A DNA stretch of 64,000 bases, taken from positions 992,001-1,056,000 of the forward strand of contig WSYJ01000036.1 of NCBI GenBank assembly GCA_020186115.1, written 5' to 3'. Every line of letters begins with the position of its first letter. Positions within the stretch are counted from its first letter, which is position 1. This document shows positions 30,250-40,128 of this stretch, in pieces. This DNA is from Histomonas meleagridis (lineage: Eukaryota > Parabasalia > Tritrichomonadida > Dientamoebidae). Below the pieces are notes generated by a model. The model saw only the letters and a list, made by a program, of their open reading frames with translations, did no database searches and had not been told where the DNA came from. Position numbers and translations under genes: made by a program.

Positions 30250-30655
30250 TTATAACGTAATGTAAATGTCTTTTTCTTCAACATAATTTCCTTCACTGCT
30301 TTGCTTATTATTTCTTTTTCGATTTATTAGAAATACTATTAAAATGACAATTAATATAATAGCGACAGGAACACATACTCCAACAGCTATTGCAACAGTA
30401 TTATTTTTATTTTCTTCGATTTTGCTTATTTCAAAGTTATAATAAGATAACGTAAAATTAGAATAATTGCCAATTATATTCACGCTATTCCCAATTTCAA
30501 CATATAATAAATTCCATTGAGCAAAAGCATCTGATGGAATTTCACTAGCATTTCAACTGATGATAATGCGTGATAAATTATTTTTGTTTGTTTGCTTTTT
30601 CAAAACCACTTGAATTATAAATAACAAATGTATCATTCTCGATACTTAGTGCGTG
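30250..30655 (-). pseudogene. broken 3' end of a BspA-type LRR surface protein
   Basis: The last 77 codons form a membrane-anchor end: a hydrophobic helix (VAIAVGVCVPVAIILIVILI) followed by basic RKR and a short tail (NYVEEKDIYITL). Upstream the same strand reads NNLSRIIIS, stop TGA, NASEIPSDAFAQWNLLYVEIG, a typical LRR_5 repeat. A further segment, DTFVIYNSSGFEKAN, is in another frame, so there is at least one stop and one frameshift. It is the decayed C-terminal end of a relative of the intact gene 1.2 kb downstream on the map. Confidence 0.6.
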
Positions 30656-31847
30656 GAATATTTATGATAAAAATATCAAGCAGCCTAAAAAAAATTTAAA
30701 ATTACTTTTTGCTTTTAAATTGTATTTGGATACAGGATAAATAATTTTGTTAAATAGAAGAATTAATGAAAAAATAACATTAATTTCAAAAATAATATAG
30801 TTGTCGTTTTGTGATAATGCAAATGCAGTGGATTTTATTTTATTGCATTGACAATACGAAAAATGTTGACATGAAAGCGATATATTAATACCTATCAACA
30901 TTTGGGACAACATCAAAAATAATAGATATTTGAGAAGAGCTCTTCTTTCAATTTACGTTTCAGATTGTGAGGCTAGCTTTTTATTAACTTTTTGATGAGC
31001 CAGAGCGAATGGCGAAATTTCACAACAAATTGATCAACAATCCTTCTTATAAATTTAATTTAAAAATAAAAATTTCACATTTATCAGAAATAATATTGAT
31101 CATAACATATATGAAATACTTAATATTCTAATTCTACATCAAAAGCACCCATCCGATAATAAAATAAACAGTCAAGTGTTTTGAGACTAACGTACTATCT
31201 CTATTTGCAATATCAAAATTAAACAAAAATATCTTCATTAATATACAAATTTCCTCAAATTTTTCAAATACATTTGATATTCGAATACCTATTTCATATT
31301 ATGTTAAAATATTATGCTTAGAATTTAAAGAATGAAGTACAAATTTCACCATAATAGAAAAATTGATTACCCACAAATTCAAAACTTTTTCCTTCTTGCT
31401 TCAGGGTATTTATCTAATATTTTTTTCAGATACTTCAATCATTTCATTATTTGGTTACATCAATTTTGATTTTGTACGGAAATATTTTAGTTTCATACTT
31501 ACATTAGATCTGCATATTTAGATAAAGCAAGCAATTTCAAGAATTTAATTGAAATTCCAAATGAACCACTCACATATATGGAACATATTTAAGGATGCAG
31601 TCCAGTAAATTGCATGAAAACGATTATTTCCATAATTTGTGAACAATATTTTAATGTTAATTATTTCATTTTATCACTTATATTATCCGTCTCTAATCAT
31701 TTTAAGTTTCACATAAATGATTTCATCAAATATTTTCTCTACATAAAACAGTAATTTATTACATTTACATAAAGAGCAAATGCAATCTCATAAAACCATA
31801 AAACAAAATTTCATTAGTTGCGTCTGAGTTTTACCCAACGTTAGTGT
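30656..31847. other. 1.2-kb region between the BspA pseudogene and the BspA gene
   Basis: AT-rich with interrupted frames. It may hold further decayed surface-protein sequence, but I cannot align any of it with confidence. Confidence 0.35.
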
Positions 31848-34331
31848 TTAAATGAGGTTGGCAACATTGTCATCAACCTCCTTGAAGCCGTCGGACTTCC
31901 TCTTCTTACGTATTATCATGATAACGATGAAGATGATTGCAGCCACAATGACCACAATGACGACACTGATGATAGCGATTTCAGCTTTTGTAAGTCCTGT
32001 GCGCTGTGCCTCGCTTGTGCTTTCGGATGTATGTTCAGTTTCAGTTTCTTCGGTGACATCAGTTGACGCTTCTGTTGCTGTTCCTGTAGTTACTTCAGAT
32101 GTAGCTTCTGATGTTGTTGGCACTTCTGTTGTTGTTACTTCTGTAGTTACTTCTGATGTAGCTTCTGTTGTTGTTTCGGTTGTGACTTCTGATGTTGTTG
32201 GCACTTCTGTTGTTGTTTCATTAGTTACTTCAGTTGTGATTTCGGTTGTAAATTCTGTTGTTGTTTCGTTTGTTGTTTCAGTTGTTGGCACTTCTGTTGT
32301 TGTTTCATTAGTTACTTCAGTTGTGATTTCGGTTGTAAATTCTGTTGTTGTTTCGTTTGTTGTTTCAGTTGTTGGCACTTCTGTTGTTGTTTCATTAGTT
32401 ACTTCAGTTGTGACTTCGGTTGTAAATTCAGTTGTTGGTTCTTCTGTTGTTGTTTCGTTTGTTGTTTCAGTTGTGACTTCAGTTGTGACTTCGGATGTAA
32501 TTGGTGGAAGTTCTGTTGTTGTTTCGTTTGTTGGCTCTAATCCACAAATTGCTTCGATTTCGGAGAACTCACTGCTGATGTTATATCCTGCAAATGTTTC
32601 ATTCACATAACCATCTGGAACATATACAACTGAAACATTTGTGTTCTCAAAGATCATTTCTTCAGTTTCTGGCTCAACAGTTCCGCAATAAACAACTTGT
32701 TCAAGTGATGCACAGCCAGAGAATGCCGACTCTTTAATTGAACATTTTGCTTTAATTGCTATTGATGTAAGTGCTGTGTTTGAAAATGCAGCCTTTCCAA
32801 TTGATGTAACTGCATCGATATCAATTTTCTCAAGTGATTTCAAGTCGCAGAATGTATATGCTTCGATTGTTGATATTGACTTAGATAATTGAACATTTGT
32901 GACAGCAGTGCATCCATAAAATGAATATGTTCCAAGCGAATAAACGGAATCTGGAATTATAACTTCAGTTAATGAGGTACAAAATGCAAATGCATATGTT
33001 GATATGGTATTAACATTTTCGGGAATTTCAATTGTAGGTAATAAACTGCAGTTATAAAATGTATTGGGTTCAATGGTTTGAAGACCTGTTGGAAGTTGAA
33101 CTTTTGTAAGTGAAATACAGTTATAAAATGCATCAGAGCCAATGGTTGCTGATGGATTAACGATAGAAACTTCGCTAAGTGAGGTGCACGTGTGAAATGC
33201 GCCTTGGCAAATTTTTACGACGGCTTGGCCGATAGTAACGGTCGCCATTGACGTGCACTTTTCAAATGCAAATGAACCAATGATTGTAACAGAGTCAGGA
33301 ATTACAACTTGGGTAAGACCAATACAACCAGAAAATGCATATGATCCGATTTTTTCAACACCATTTTCAATTATGACATTTAATAATCCAGTGCATGAAA
33401 TAAATGCATTGGATCCAATCTCTTTAACATTACCAGGAATTGTGATTGAGGTAAGTTTGTTGCAATGACGGAATGCATTATCAGAAATTATTTGAACAGT
33501 TTCTGGAATAGTGATATTTCCTTCTTTAGCCATGGGGCACAGGATGACTTCATCGCCTGACTTAGAATAAAGAATTCCATCAATGGATGAATAATGTGTA
33601 TTATTTTCAGAAACTTCAATTGAAGCAAGACTTGTACACTGATCGAATGCATATGAACCAATAGAATTAACTCCTTTTCCAATTTGAACTTGTGTAAGTT
33701 TACCACAATTTTGGAATGCATTTGAACCAATTAATGTTGTTATATCTGGAATAACAATTGCAGTGAGTTCACCACAGTCAGCAAGAGCGTATTCTCCAAT
33801 AGTAACAACTGTAGATGGAATTTGAATTTCTGTCATTTTTTGGCATGATCTAAAAGCGTTAGAACCAATAAAGGTAACACCTTCTGGGATTTCAACTTTT
33901 CCTTCTTTACCTTCTGGGCAGAGAATTAACTTTGTCTTATCTTTGGAATAAATGATTCCTTCAACTGAAACAAAATGTGTGTTATTCTCATCAACATCAA
34001 TTGCAGTCAATCCAGTGCATCCTTTGAATGCATAAGAAGCTATTGTTTCAACACTTGCACCAATTTTAACAGATGCCAAATTCAAACAATTTTTGAAAGC
34101 CTCAAAACCAATTGTTTTTAATGAATCTCCTGTTTCAACGGATGTTAAGTTTTCGAATCCTTCGAAAGCAGCTTGACCAATTGCGGTAACGTTTGATTCA
34201 ATTTTGATAGCAATTGCACCAATGTATTCTTGAACTAAATCTTTTTTAATTACATCTTCATCAGAAATTGTTAATGTATTATTTTCGAATATGTATGTGG
34301 ACAATCCTAAGACTGTAAACAGCGCAAACAT
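31848..34331 (-). CDS. BspA-like leucine-rich repeat surface protein with TM anchor
   Basis: 827 residues. A short hydrophobic N-terminus (FALFTVLGLSTYIF) could be a signal peptide. Then come about 24 LRR_5/TpLRR repeats (I-x-x-x-A-F-x-x-C-x-x-L-T-x-V-x-I-P) to about residue 590, two of them carrying the ENNTHY/F...ILCPxxKEG insertion typical of BspA. Next is a Thr/Glu/Val stalk (about 605-755), a transmembrane helix (IAIISVVIVVIVAAIIFIVIMII), and a basic cytosolic tail ending DDNVANLI. Trichomonad BspA proteins are surface molecules expanded in the genome and implicated in contact with host or bacteria. I start at the ATG 34331, preceded by an initiator TCACATT. Stop TAAA. Confidence 0.95.
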   Translation of the reverse strand: MFALFTVLGLSTYIFENNTLTISDEDVIKKDLVQEYIGAIAIKIESNVTAIGQAAFEGFENLTSVETGDSLKTIGFEAFKNCLNLASVKIGASVETIASYAFKGCTGLTAIDVDENNTHFVSVEGIIYSKDKTKLILCPEGKEGKVEIPEGVTFIGSNAFRSCQKMTEIQIPSTVVTIGEYALADCGELTAIVIPDITTLIGSNAFQNCGKLTQVQIGKGVNSIGSYAFDQCTSLASIEVSENNTHYSSIDGILYSKSGDEVILCPMAKEGNITIPETVQIISDNAFRHCNKLTSITIPGNVKEIGSNAFISCTGLLNVIIENGVEKIGSYAFSGCIGLTQVVIPDSVTIIGSFAFEKCTSMATVTIGQAVVKICQGAFHTCTSLSEVSIVNPSATIGSDAFYNCISLTKVQLPTGLQTIEPNTFYNCSLLPTIEIPENVNTISTYAFAFCTSLTEVIIPDSVYSLGTYSFYGCTAVTNVQLSKSISTIEAYTFCDLKSLEKIDIDAVTSIGKAAFSNTALTSIAIKAKCSIKESAFSGCASLEQVVYCGTVEPETEEMIFENTNVSVVYVPDGYVNETFAGYNISSEFSEIEAICGLEPTNETTTELPPITSEVTTEVTTETTNETTTEEPTTEFTTEVTTEVTNETTTEVPTTETTNETTTEFTTEITTEVTNETTTEVPTTETTNETTTEFTTEITTEVTNETTTEVPTTSEVTTETTTEATSEVTTEVTTTEVPTTSEATSEVTTGTATEASTDVTEETETEHTSESTSEAQRTGLTKAEIAIISVVIVVIVAAIIFIVIMIIRKKRKSDGFKEVDDNVANLI
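32200..32460 (-). repeat. 87-bp tandem repeat in the BspA stalk
   Basis: The string GGCACTTCTG recurs at 32200, 32287 and 32374, so the period is 87 bp (29 residues of Thr/Glu/Val-rich stalk). The copies are nearly identical in DNA, implying recent unit duplication. Being a multiple of three, it varies stalk length without breaking the frame. Confidence 0.85.
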
Positions 34332-34335
34332 GTTC

Positions 34336-34342
34336 AATGTGA
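34336..34342 (-). promoter_or_regulatory. initiator element of the BspA gene
   Basis: TCACATT on the minus strand, with A+1 at 34340, 9 nt before the ATG at 34331. Confidence 0.5.
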
Positions 34343-34777
34343 ATTTTCTGAGCCGATCAGTTCATTTTGCAAAAAGAAGGTTAACTCAAATTTGAACGGA
34401 CGATCGGAACTGACAAATAAAAATGGATTTTTATTCATGTTTTAAATATAAAACTGATATGATAAGTTTTCGTTGTTGTTGGCAAAGAGGAACCTGATAC
34501 GTAGTTTCTGAGTTTTTCATATAAATTTTATTTTGAATTTGCAATGTGATCTTTAATTAATTTTTCTGATCTCAACTAAGCATCAAAAAGACTTAAAATA
34601 AATAGAAATTGATCTAGTGCTAGTTAGTAACAGACTTGTTAACAATGAAGTAGTTAAATATGATAATTTCAATTATAATTTAATTAAACTTTTTAATGAT
34701 ACAAAAAAAATTAGGATATGTGAACTTACTCAATTACTGAAAATGAATAGAAAATTGTTTATATAGAAAGATAAATC
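34343..34777. other. intergenic region upstream of the BspA gene
   Basis: AT-rich spacer between the BspA promoter and the tRNA. Nothing else recognised. Confidence 0.4.
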
Positions 34778-34784
34778 AAAAAAA
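34778..34784 (-). terminator. RNA polymerase III terminator of the tRNA
   Basis: Seven T residues on the minus strand directly after the tRNA discriminator base. Confidence 0.85.
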
Positions 34785-34858
34785 CGCGACTGCCAGGACT
34801 CGAACCCAGAATCTTACCCTCCGGAGGGGCACGCCCTATCCAATTAGGCCACAATCGC
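34785..34858 (-). tRNA. tRNA-Arg (anticodon CCG)
   Basis: Minus strand folds as a complete cloverleaf. Acceptor GCGATTG pairs with CAGTCGC, the D arm is GCCT/GGGC, and the anticodon stem is TGCCC/GGGTA with loop C-T-CCG-G-A, giving anticodon CCG (reads CGG, arginine). The T arm is CTGGG-TTCGAGT-CCTGG and the discriminator is G. Internal A box (TGGCCTAATTGG) and B box (GGTTCGAGTCC) are intact. No intron, and no encoded CCA. A T7 terminator follows. Confidence 0.95.
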
Positions 34859-34923
34859 CTACAAAGTATTTAATTTTTTAGATTTTATGATGTTATTTTT
34901 AGCATACAGTCGGAGCATTTTTG

Positions 34924-34931
34924 TCACTTTT
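34924..34931 (+). promoter_or_regulatory. initiator element (Inr)
   Basis: TCACTTTT with A+1 at 34926, 24 nt before the ATG at 34950. Confidence 0.55.
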
Positions 34932-34949
34932 AATTCAATTATTATTTGA

Positions 34950-37900
34950 ATGACGATTTGCATCGCCAAGCCAGATAAACCAAACCAACTTATAAAAATC
35001 AAAGAAGTTGATCCTTCATCATCCAACACTGTACGGCCATCTGACATTCTTACTTATCTTAAAAGTAAAGATGAAATTATGGCTATACATACACCTTATT
35101 TTCGAGAACCAATCAGCGCTGGTGATATGAAATCCAATTTAATTATCACGTATCCAGTACTTATTTGTGCCCAAAAAGTTGATAAATATCCACCTCCTCC
35201 ATACCATATTTGTCTTTTTCCAAAGACCAAAACGGACACATATGCCATATTTATTCCCATCAAAACTCAATTAAAGGAGACTTTTCCTGATATGGAGATT
35301 TCATTTTCAAGTTCAGAACTTGAATCATGGAAAGCATCAGATCTTTTACAACATTGTATTCAACAGTTTTTCCCAAATTCTGTTGACAGCAAGCTTCTTA
35401 TAGATGACAAAGAATTAACTGGGGATCCATCCTTCAAAGAAATATATCAAAATAATTTCAAAGATCGTCTCATGCATTCATCTCAAAATGTTCTATCATT
35501 TTATTCCGAAGTTCCTGATGAAATGGTCAAGAAAGTCAAAACACGGTGTCATTTAGCGGCCGAAATAATCAGCAGTGAAAATTCATTTGTTCATGACATC
35601 CAACAAATTCAAGACTATTGGTATCCTGAGATCAAGAAATCGGAGATGTTTGACAACATTCAACTTCGATTAATTTTCCGAGATATTCAACCACTTTTGA
35701 CACTTCACTCAGAACTTTTATCAGAGCTTAAGAGTGTCAAAGTTGATTATGACTCACAATTTGGTGCAATATTTTTAAATTATGTTCAACGATTTAAGAT
35801 CTCAGCGCCGTTTATTTCAAATTATAAAACAATTGATGAATTAATCAAACGCAAAATCTCAAACTCAATGTTTGTCGAACGAAAGTTTGCCGAAATCGAA
35901 TCGAATAATCCTGAAGAAAATGGCAGAGATTTCTTATCATATTATATTACGCCAGTTCAACGATATCCACGTTATCCATTATTAATTCGTGACTTAGATA
36001 AAAATACACCCAATTTTCATCCCGATAAAAAGTTCTTATCAATGGCATTACAAGACATAGATAATGCTAATAAAGACATTGATCATACATCACATCGAGT
36101 TAAACAATTAATATTATTAGAAGCTATTCAAAAAGAACTTCCCGATTCCTTTTTCTTAATGGAAGAAGGGCGTGAAATTATTACACAACAACAAGTCCGA
36201 GTTATTAAACCTAAGTTAGGTAATGCAGTATTATATTTATTTTCGGATATTATATTATTAGTAGGGAAAGGAAAACGTATAATAATCGATGTACATGCAA
36301 GTGAATTCCGATTTATGAATTTACAAAATAATGAATCATTAAGTATAATATATGAAAATACTAATTCATGTTATAAGATAATGTTCAATAATTTAGAAGA
36401 TAAGAAACTTTGGTTTGATTCATTTTATGAAATTCGGACAAAATTATTATCCAATATAATGTGTCCAAATAAATTTGTTAAATGGACTGAAGTTGATGAA
36501 TCATATTATCCAGTGTTTAATCATGATGGATGTCTTATTAAAGATACAATACAATTCTTTGGTGGTAAGAATGAAAATACTCCATATTCTCAAACATTAA
36601 TTAAATATGATCAAAATAATAATAATTGGTCAACACAATCATTAAATATTACACCAAGACAATATCATACATTTTGTTCGAATGATGAAAATGCTTATAT
36701 AGTATTTGGTGAAGGTAAAAATGGAGTATTAAGTGATATTTGGCATTATAATATTAAGACGAATGAATGGGATCAAGAAGTCCTTGATATAAACTTAGCA
36801 AGATATGGACATTCTTGTATAATATATAATAATTTATTATATATTTTCGGTGGGAAAGATAAGAAAAATCGTTTAAATAATGATATCTTAATATATGATC
36901 CTAAAACAAAATATATACAAATATCACCAAAAAGTAATAATTGTCCTCCACCAATATGTTTTCATTCAGTTATATTAAATAATGATAAAATGATAGTAAT
37001 AGGTGGTCAAGGTGAGAAATCAGTATATTATGGGACTATTTATATATATTCAATTGATAATAATTCATGGGAAAAAATTAATTTGGATATTCCTGAAAGA
37101 GCTTTTCATAGATCAGTAATTTTAGGTGAAGCTTTGTTTATAATTGGTGGCGAAAATAAACAAGGACCTCAACAATCATTAGCAATTAATATTAAAGATT
37201 GGTCTAAAATTGATTTCCAAACATTCGGTAATGCTCCACCTATAAATTCACATTTCGCTTTGGTTAAAACTGGTAATAATTGCGCAATAATGTACGGTGG
37301 AATTGATCCTTTTGGGAAATCATCTTTATGTTGTAGTTGGAATATTGATAATGAAGAAGGATTTTCTGCTTCAAGAAAATATGTAGAACCAGTAGATAAA
37401 GAAAAACGAATTTGCGTTTCATTACAACTTGATGAAAATAGTTCTTCATCAAATGCTCCTCCACCTCCACCACCTCCTCCGCCTCCGCCACCACCTCCTC
37501 CACCTCCACCGCCACCAAAAGAAATTCCTAAACTTAATACTGTGTTACAAAGTTCACCAGAACAACAACAACAACAACAGCAGCCTAAGTTCCAACCAGC
37601 AATGAATACAATGATATCTGCTGATGAAATTGCAAATATGAAACTTCGCTTACGTAAGAAAAATGCTGCGACAACATTACCAAGTACGAACACACCAAAT
37701 AATAATAATAATAATAATACAGCACAAGCAGAACCTGCACCAGTTAAACAAGTATGGAATCTTAAAATACGTAAAAGTTCTACAACTACTAATAACAGTG
37801 AAAACAATAATAATAATAATACAAATGATCAAGCAAATATTAAACAACAAATGAGAAGACCTACACAAGTACCAATGGCAAGAAATTCACTGAATGTTAT

Positions 37901-38618
37901 AACAGAAACTAATCCCAATAATTCGCCAATAGCTGCACGCCATTCACATAATGCATCAATGATATCGCAAATTTCGCCTCACATAATGCAACAACAACAA
38001 CAATCGCCTTTAGCATCACAACAACAATCACCTTTAGTTTCTTCTGCTTCAAATAATGACATTTGTAATACCACACAACAATTGCAAGCACCACATCGCA
38101 GAGATGTACATCCATTACGTAGAACTGACGCGTTTTCTCAAATTATCAAACAGCCATTGAATATTAATGAAGATATTAAAGATGATAAATCTACAATAAG
38201 TATAGGCCAAAGATTTAAACCTGGTGAAATTTATAAATTGGCAAATGTTGACGTATCTTCATTAACTGCAATCGAAGAATCATCAGTGAGATTTAAAGCA
38301 AAGAAATTATATGAAGTAATGCATCAAAATCAGGAAATGAAAAGTGAAATAGACCGTTTATCAAACGATAGAATAAACATCAAAGTGGTTAACGGTCGCT
38401 CAAATGAAATTAAAATTATTAGAGCAAATGTTACTTCAGAAAGTTTGGATGAAACAATCCAAAAAATTTGCGAATTGTTTAGCGCAAAAGCAGAAAATCT
38501 TCAGGTGGTTTTAAATAACAATAATAAAACGAATCTATGCCAAAAAACATACAACGATGCAATAGAAGAGGTTAAAAAGGGATTGGCATCATCAATAAGA
38601 ATTATTTCGGATATATGA
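34950..38618 (+). CDS. RhoGEF (DH-PH) protein with kelch repeats and poly-proline region
   Basis: 1222 residues. An N-terminal region (1-190) with a possible ubiquitin-like fold is followed by a DH domain (about 200-375; 'IISSENSFVHDIQQIQDYW', 'YYITPVQRYPRYPLLIRDL') that should catalyse GDP/GTP exchange on Rho GTPases. A PH domain (about 390-500) comes next, then five to six kelch repeats (about 510-800; 'RYGHSCIIYNNLLYIFGG', 'RSVILGEALFIIGG'). After these are about 25 consecutive prolines (nt about 37456-37518), then poly-Q and poly-N tracts, and a C-terminal beta-grasp-like domain (last 85 residues, 'NIKVVNGRSNEIKIIRANV'). The poly-proline suggests a profilin or SH3-type ligand, linking Rho signalling to actin. 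Confidence 0.9.
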   Translation: MTICIAKPDKPNQLIKIKEVDPSSSNTVRPSDILTYLKSKDEIMAIHTPYFREPISAGDMKSNLIITYPVLICAQKVDKYPPPPYHICLFPKTKTDTYAIFIPIKTQLKETFPDMEISFSSSELESWKASDLLQHCIQQFFPNSVDSKLLIDDKELTGDPSFKEIYQNNFKDRLMHSSQNVLSFYSEVPDEMVKKVKTRCHLAAEIISSENSFVHDIQQIQDYWYPEIKKSEMFDNIQLRLIFRDIQPLLTLHSELLSELKSVKVDYDSQFGAIFLNYVQRFKISAPFISNYKTIDELIKRKISNSMFVERKFAEIESNNPEENGRDFLSYYITPVQRYPRYPLLIRDLDKNTPNFHPDKKFLSMALQDIDNANKDIDHTSHRVKQLILLEAIQKELPDSFFLMEEGREIITQQQVRVIKPKLGNAVLYLFSDIILLVGKGKRIIIDVHASEFRFMNLQNNESLSIIYENTNSCYKIMFNNLEDKKLWFDSFYEIRTKLLSNIMCPNKFVKWTEVDESYYPVFNHDGCLIKDTIQFFGGKNENTPYSQTLIKYDQNNNNWSTQSLNITPRQYHTFCSNDENAYIVFGEGKNGVLSDIWHYNIKTNEWDQEVLDINLARYGHSCIIYNNLLYIFGGKDKKNRLNNDILIYDPKTKYIQISPKSNNCPPPICFHSVILNNDKMIVIGGQGEKSVYYGTIYIYSIDNNSWEKINLDIPERAFHRSVILGEALFIIGGENKQGPQQSLAINIKDWSKIDFQTFGNAPPINSHFALVKTGNNCAIMYGGIDPFGKSSLCCSWNIDNEEGFSASRKYVEPVDKEKRICVSLQLDENSSSSNAPPPPPPPPPPPPPPPPPPPPKEIPKLNTVLQSSPEQQQQQQQPKFQPAMNTMISADEIANMKLRLRKKNAATTLPSTNTPNNNNNNNTAQAEPAPVKQVWNLKIRKSSTTTNNSENNNNNNTNDQANIKQQMRRPTQVPMARNSLNVITETNPNNSPIAARHSHNASMISQISPHIMQQQQQSPLASQQQSPLVSSASNNDICNTTQQLQAPHRRDVHPLRRTDAFSQIIKQPLNINEDIKDDKSTISIGQRFKPGEIYKLANVDVSSLTAIEESSVRFKAKKLYEVMHQNQEMKSEIDRLSNDRINIKVVNGRSNEIKIIRANVTSESLDETIQKICELFSAKAENLQVVLNNNNKTNLCQKTYNDAIEEVKKGLASSIRIISDI

Positions 38619-38678
38619 ATTTGTTTACTTAATTATCAGTAAAATTGGATTTTGCAAAATTGTTCTTTTGTTTTGGTT

Positions 38679-39005
38679 TTATGGGTGTGTAAATGCTTTT
38701 GCGGGAATTTTTATGGTTTGGATTACCTTTTTAGTTCTTGGCGGCTCTACTTTTCTTTCTACTTTATCATTATATAAAATATTGATGGTGGGATTATCAC
38801 CAAGATCGGTCAGTTTAGTTTCATCTGATAGAGGGTTCTGTTTTTGAACCCATTTATATTTGTCTATTGAATCATCTGGAAAACGTTTGATAAAAGCATC
38901 TTTTAGATCTTTTATGGTTTCTCCTTTGTACATTTCAAAATAAGCATTAAATCCAGAAAGGATTTTCTTGACGTGCACCACCATGATTTGGCTTTGTTTA
39001 TCCAT
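38679..39005 (-). CDS. small ubiquitin-like (beta-grasp) protein
   Basis: 108 residues. Residues 6-75 read as a ubiquitin-like fold: two strands (IMVVHVKKIL, NAYFEMYKGE), a helix (TIKDLKDAFIKRFPDD), and strand/loop text with 'LSDETKLTDLGDNPTINILY' mimicking the end of a ubiquitin domain. A basic C-terminal tail (RTKKVIQTIKIPAKAF) follows. It lacks a C-terminal diglycine, so it is unlikely to be conjugated. An upstream ATG at 39041 exists in frame; the ATG at 39005 begins at the domain and is preferred. Stop TAAA. Confidence 0.55.
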   Translation of the reverse strand: MDKQSQIMVVHVKKILSGFNAYFEMYKGETIKDLKDAFIKRFPDDSIDKYKWVQKQNPLSDETKLTDLGDNPTINILYNDKVERKVEPPRTKKVIQTIKIPAKAFTHP

Positions 39006-39141
39006 TTGAAGAACGTTAAAAATAAAAGTGTTAAAAAACATTTTGGACTTAGTATTTAAATTTCAGATTTCGAAAATAAAATCATTCCTAAATCAAAAAA
39101 TTAAAGTTGAAATTTATATGCTTTAAAATACAATACGATAA

Positions 39142-39741
39142 TCAACAACATCGAGAATTTTTCATCTGTTCTTGTTTAACTTGGTTCTTTGATACGTATA
39201 ACTGATATTGGAGAGCTTCGTCTGCTTCAACTAATTTGTTGACAGCAAGATCAAACATCTCTTCAATACCAACACCTGTTAAGGCACTTGTTTCTTGAAC
39301 AAGTGCTCCACATTTGTCAGCCAAGTCATTATATTCTTTTGGTTGGATTTGTCGATCACTTTCAAGATCAGCTTTATTTGCAACTATAACAACCATCATT
39401 CCTTTGTTCCCATAATCTCGAACAAGCTTAATCCATTCCTCTACGTTCTTAAAAGTTGAACGAGAAGTAATATCAAATACAACAAAAGCAATGGATGCAT
39501 TCTGAAAATATATAGGAGCTAATGAATGATAAGCTTCTTGCCCTGCCGTATCCCAAATTCTAAGTTCTATTTCTGTTCCGTCGGCTAACTGAAATATTTT
39601 TGTTTGATATGCAGCATTTATTGTTGGTTGAATTTCAAATGGAAATGCTTTGGTACAATATTTAACAACTAGGCTTGACTTTCCGACAGAAGAATCTCCA
39701 ATAAAAACCAATTTAATGTTTGGCCTTGTCTTATTATCCAT
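39142..39741 (-). CDS. Rab GTPase, Rab5/Rab22-like
   Basis: A 199-residue small GTPase: P-loop GDSSVGKSS (15-23), switch I 'PTINAAYQTK', WDTAGQE, NKAD, and ETSA for guanine binding. The text after the G3 motif (AYHSLAPIYFQNA) is the Rab5-subfamily signature, with Ala in place of the usual Arg after QE. The C-terminus ends in Cys-Cys for double prenylation. Rab5-type proteins act in early endocytic traffic. Stop TGA. ATG at 39741. Confidence 0.93.
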   Translation of the reverse strand: MDNKTRPNIKLVFIGDSSVGKSSLVVKYCTKAFPFEIQPTINAAYQTKIFQLADGTEIELRIWDTAGQEAYHSLAPIYFQNASIAFVVFDITSRSTFKNVEEWIKLVRDYGNKGMMVVIVANKADLESDRQIQPKEYNDLADKCGALVQETSALTGVGIEEMFDLAVNKLVEADEALQYQLYVSKNQVKQEQMKNSRCC

Positions 39742-40116
39742 TGTTTATTGATGTCCGTTAGTGTTGTTTATTTAACGTTCATTTGCATTTCGAATGATTT
39801 ATATTTAACAATAATTTTCGCAGTTAAAAGTGATTCACACACCTAAACATGTTGATCTTCCAGAATTCTAATAACATTATACAATAATTTAAAGGTAACT
39901 CTCGAAAATAATAAATTTATTTTATAGGAATATCTTATTAAAATGAGATAGGAATATAATTTTGGTAATCTGCTATATCTAAATTTTTTGTAGGAATTTA
40001 AATACTTCTCTGGAATTATAAAATAAAAATCTATGATATGAAAATCTTAAGATTGTTATTCCAAGAATTTATCAATTCAAACAAACATTGTGAATTAATA
40101 TAACCGCTTTGGCTGA
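39742..40116. other. divergent promoter region (Rab / eL14)
   Basis: AT-rich spacer of about 390 bp. Nothing beyond the short eL14 promoter motif recognised. Confidence 0.4.
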
Positions 40117-40125
40117 CCTTTTGTT
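40117..40125 (+). promoter_or_regulatory. M5-like core promoter motif before eL14
   Basis: CCTTTTGTT resembles the trichomonad core element CCTTTAGTT that overlaps transcription starts. It ends 3 nt before the ATG at 40129. No TCAYT initiator is near, which would fit use of the alternative element. Confidence 0.4.
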
Positions 40126-40128
40126 CTA

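Noticed and set aside
30662-30916. 84-codon minus-strand frame
   Set aside because: It is hydrophobic and AT-driven, with no domain or good start context; it could be decayed surface-protein DNA, but nothing supports a gene.
31852-32610. 252-codon open frame opposite the BspA stalk
   Set aside because: It is the antisense shadow of the Thr/Glu repeat (ACN/GAN codons read as Val/Ser on the other strand).
37169-37807. Poly-Gly-rich minus-strand frame of 212 codons
   Set aside because: Antisense of the poly-Pro, poly-Gln and poly-Asn tracts of the RhoGEF-kelch gene.
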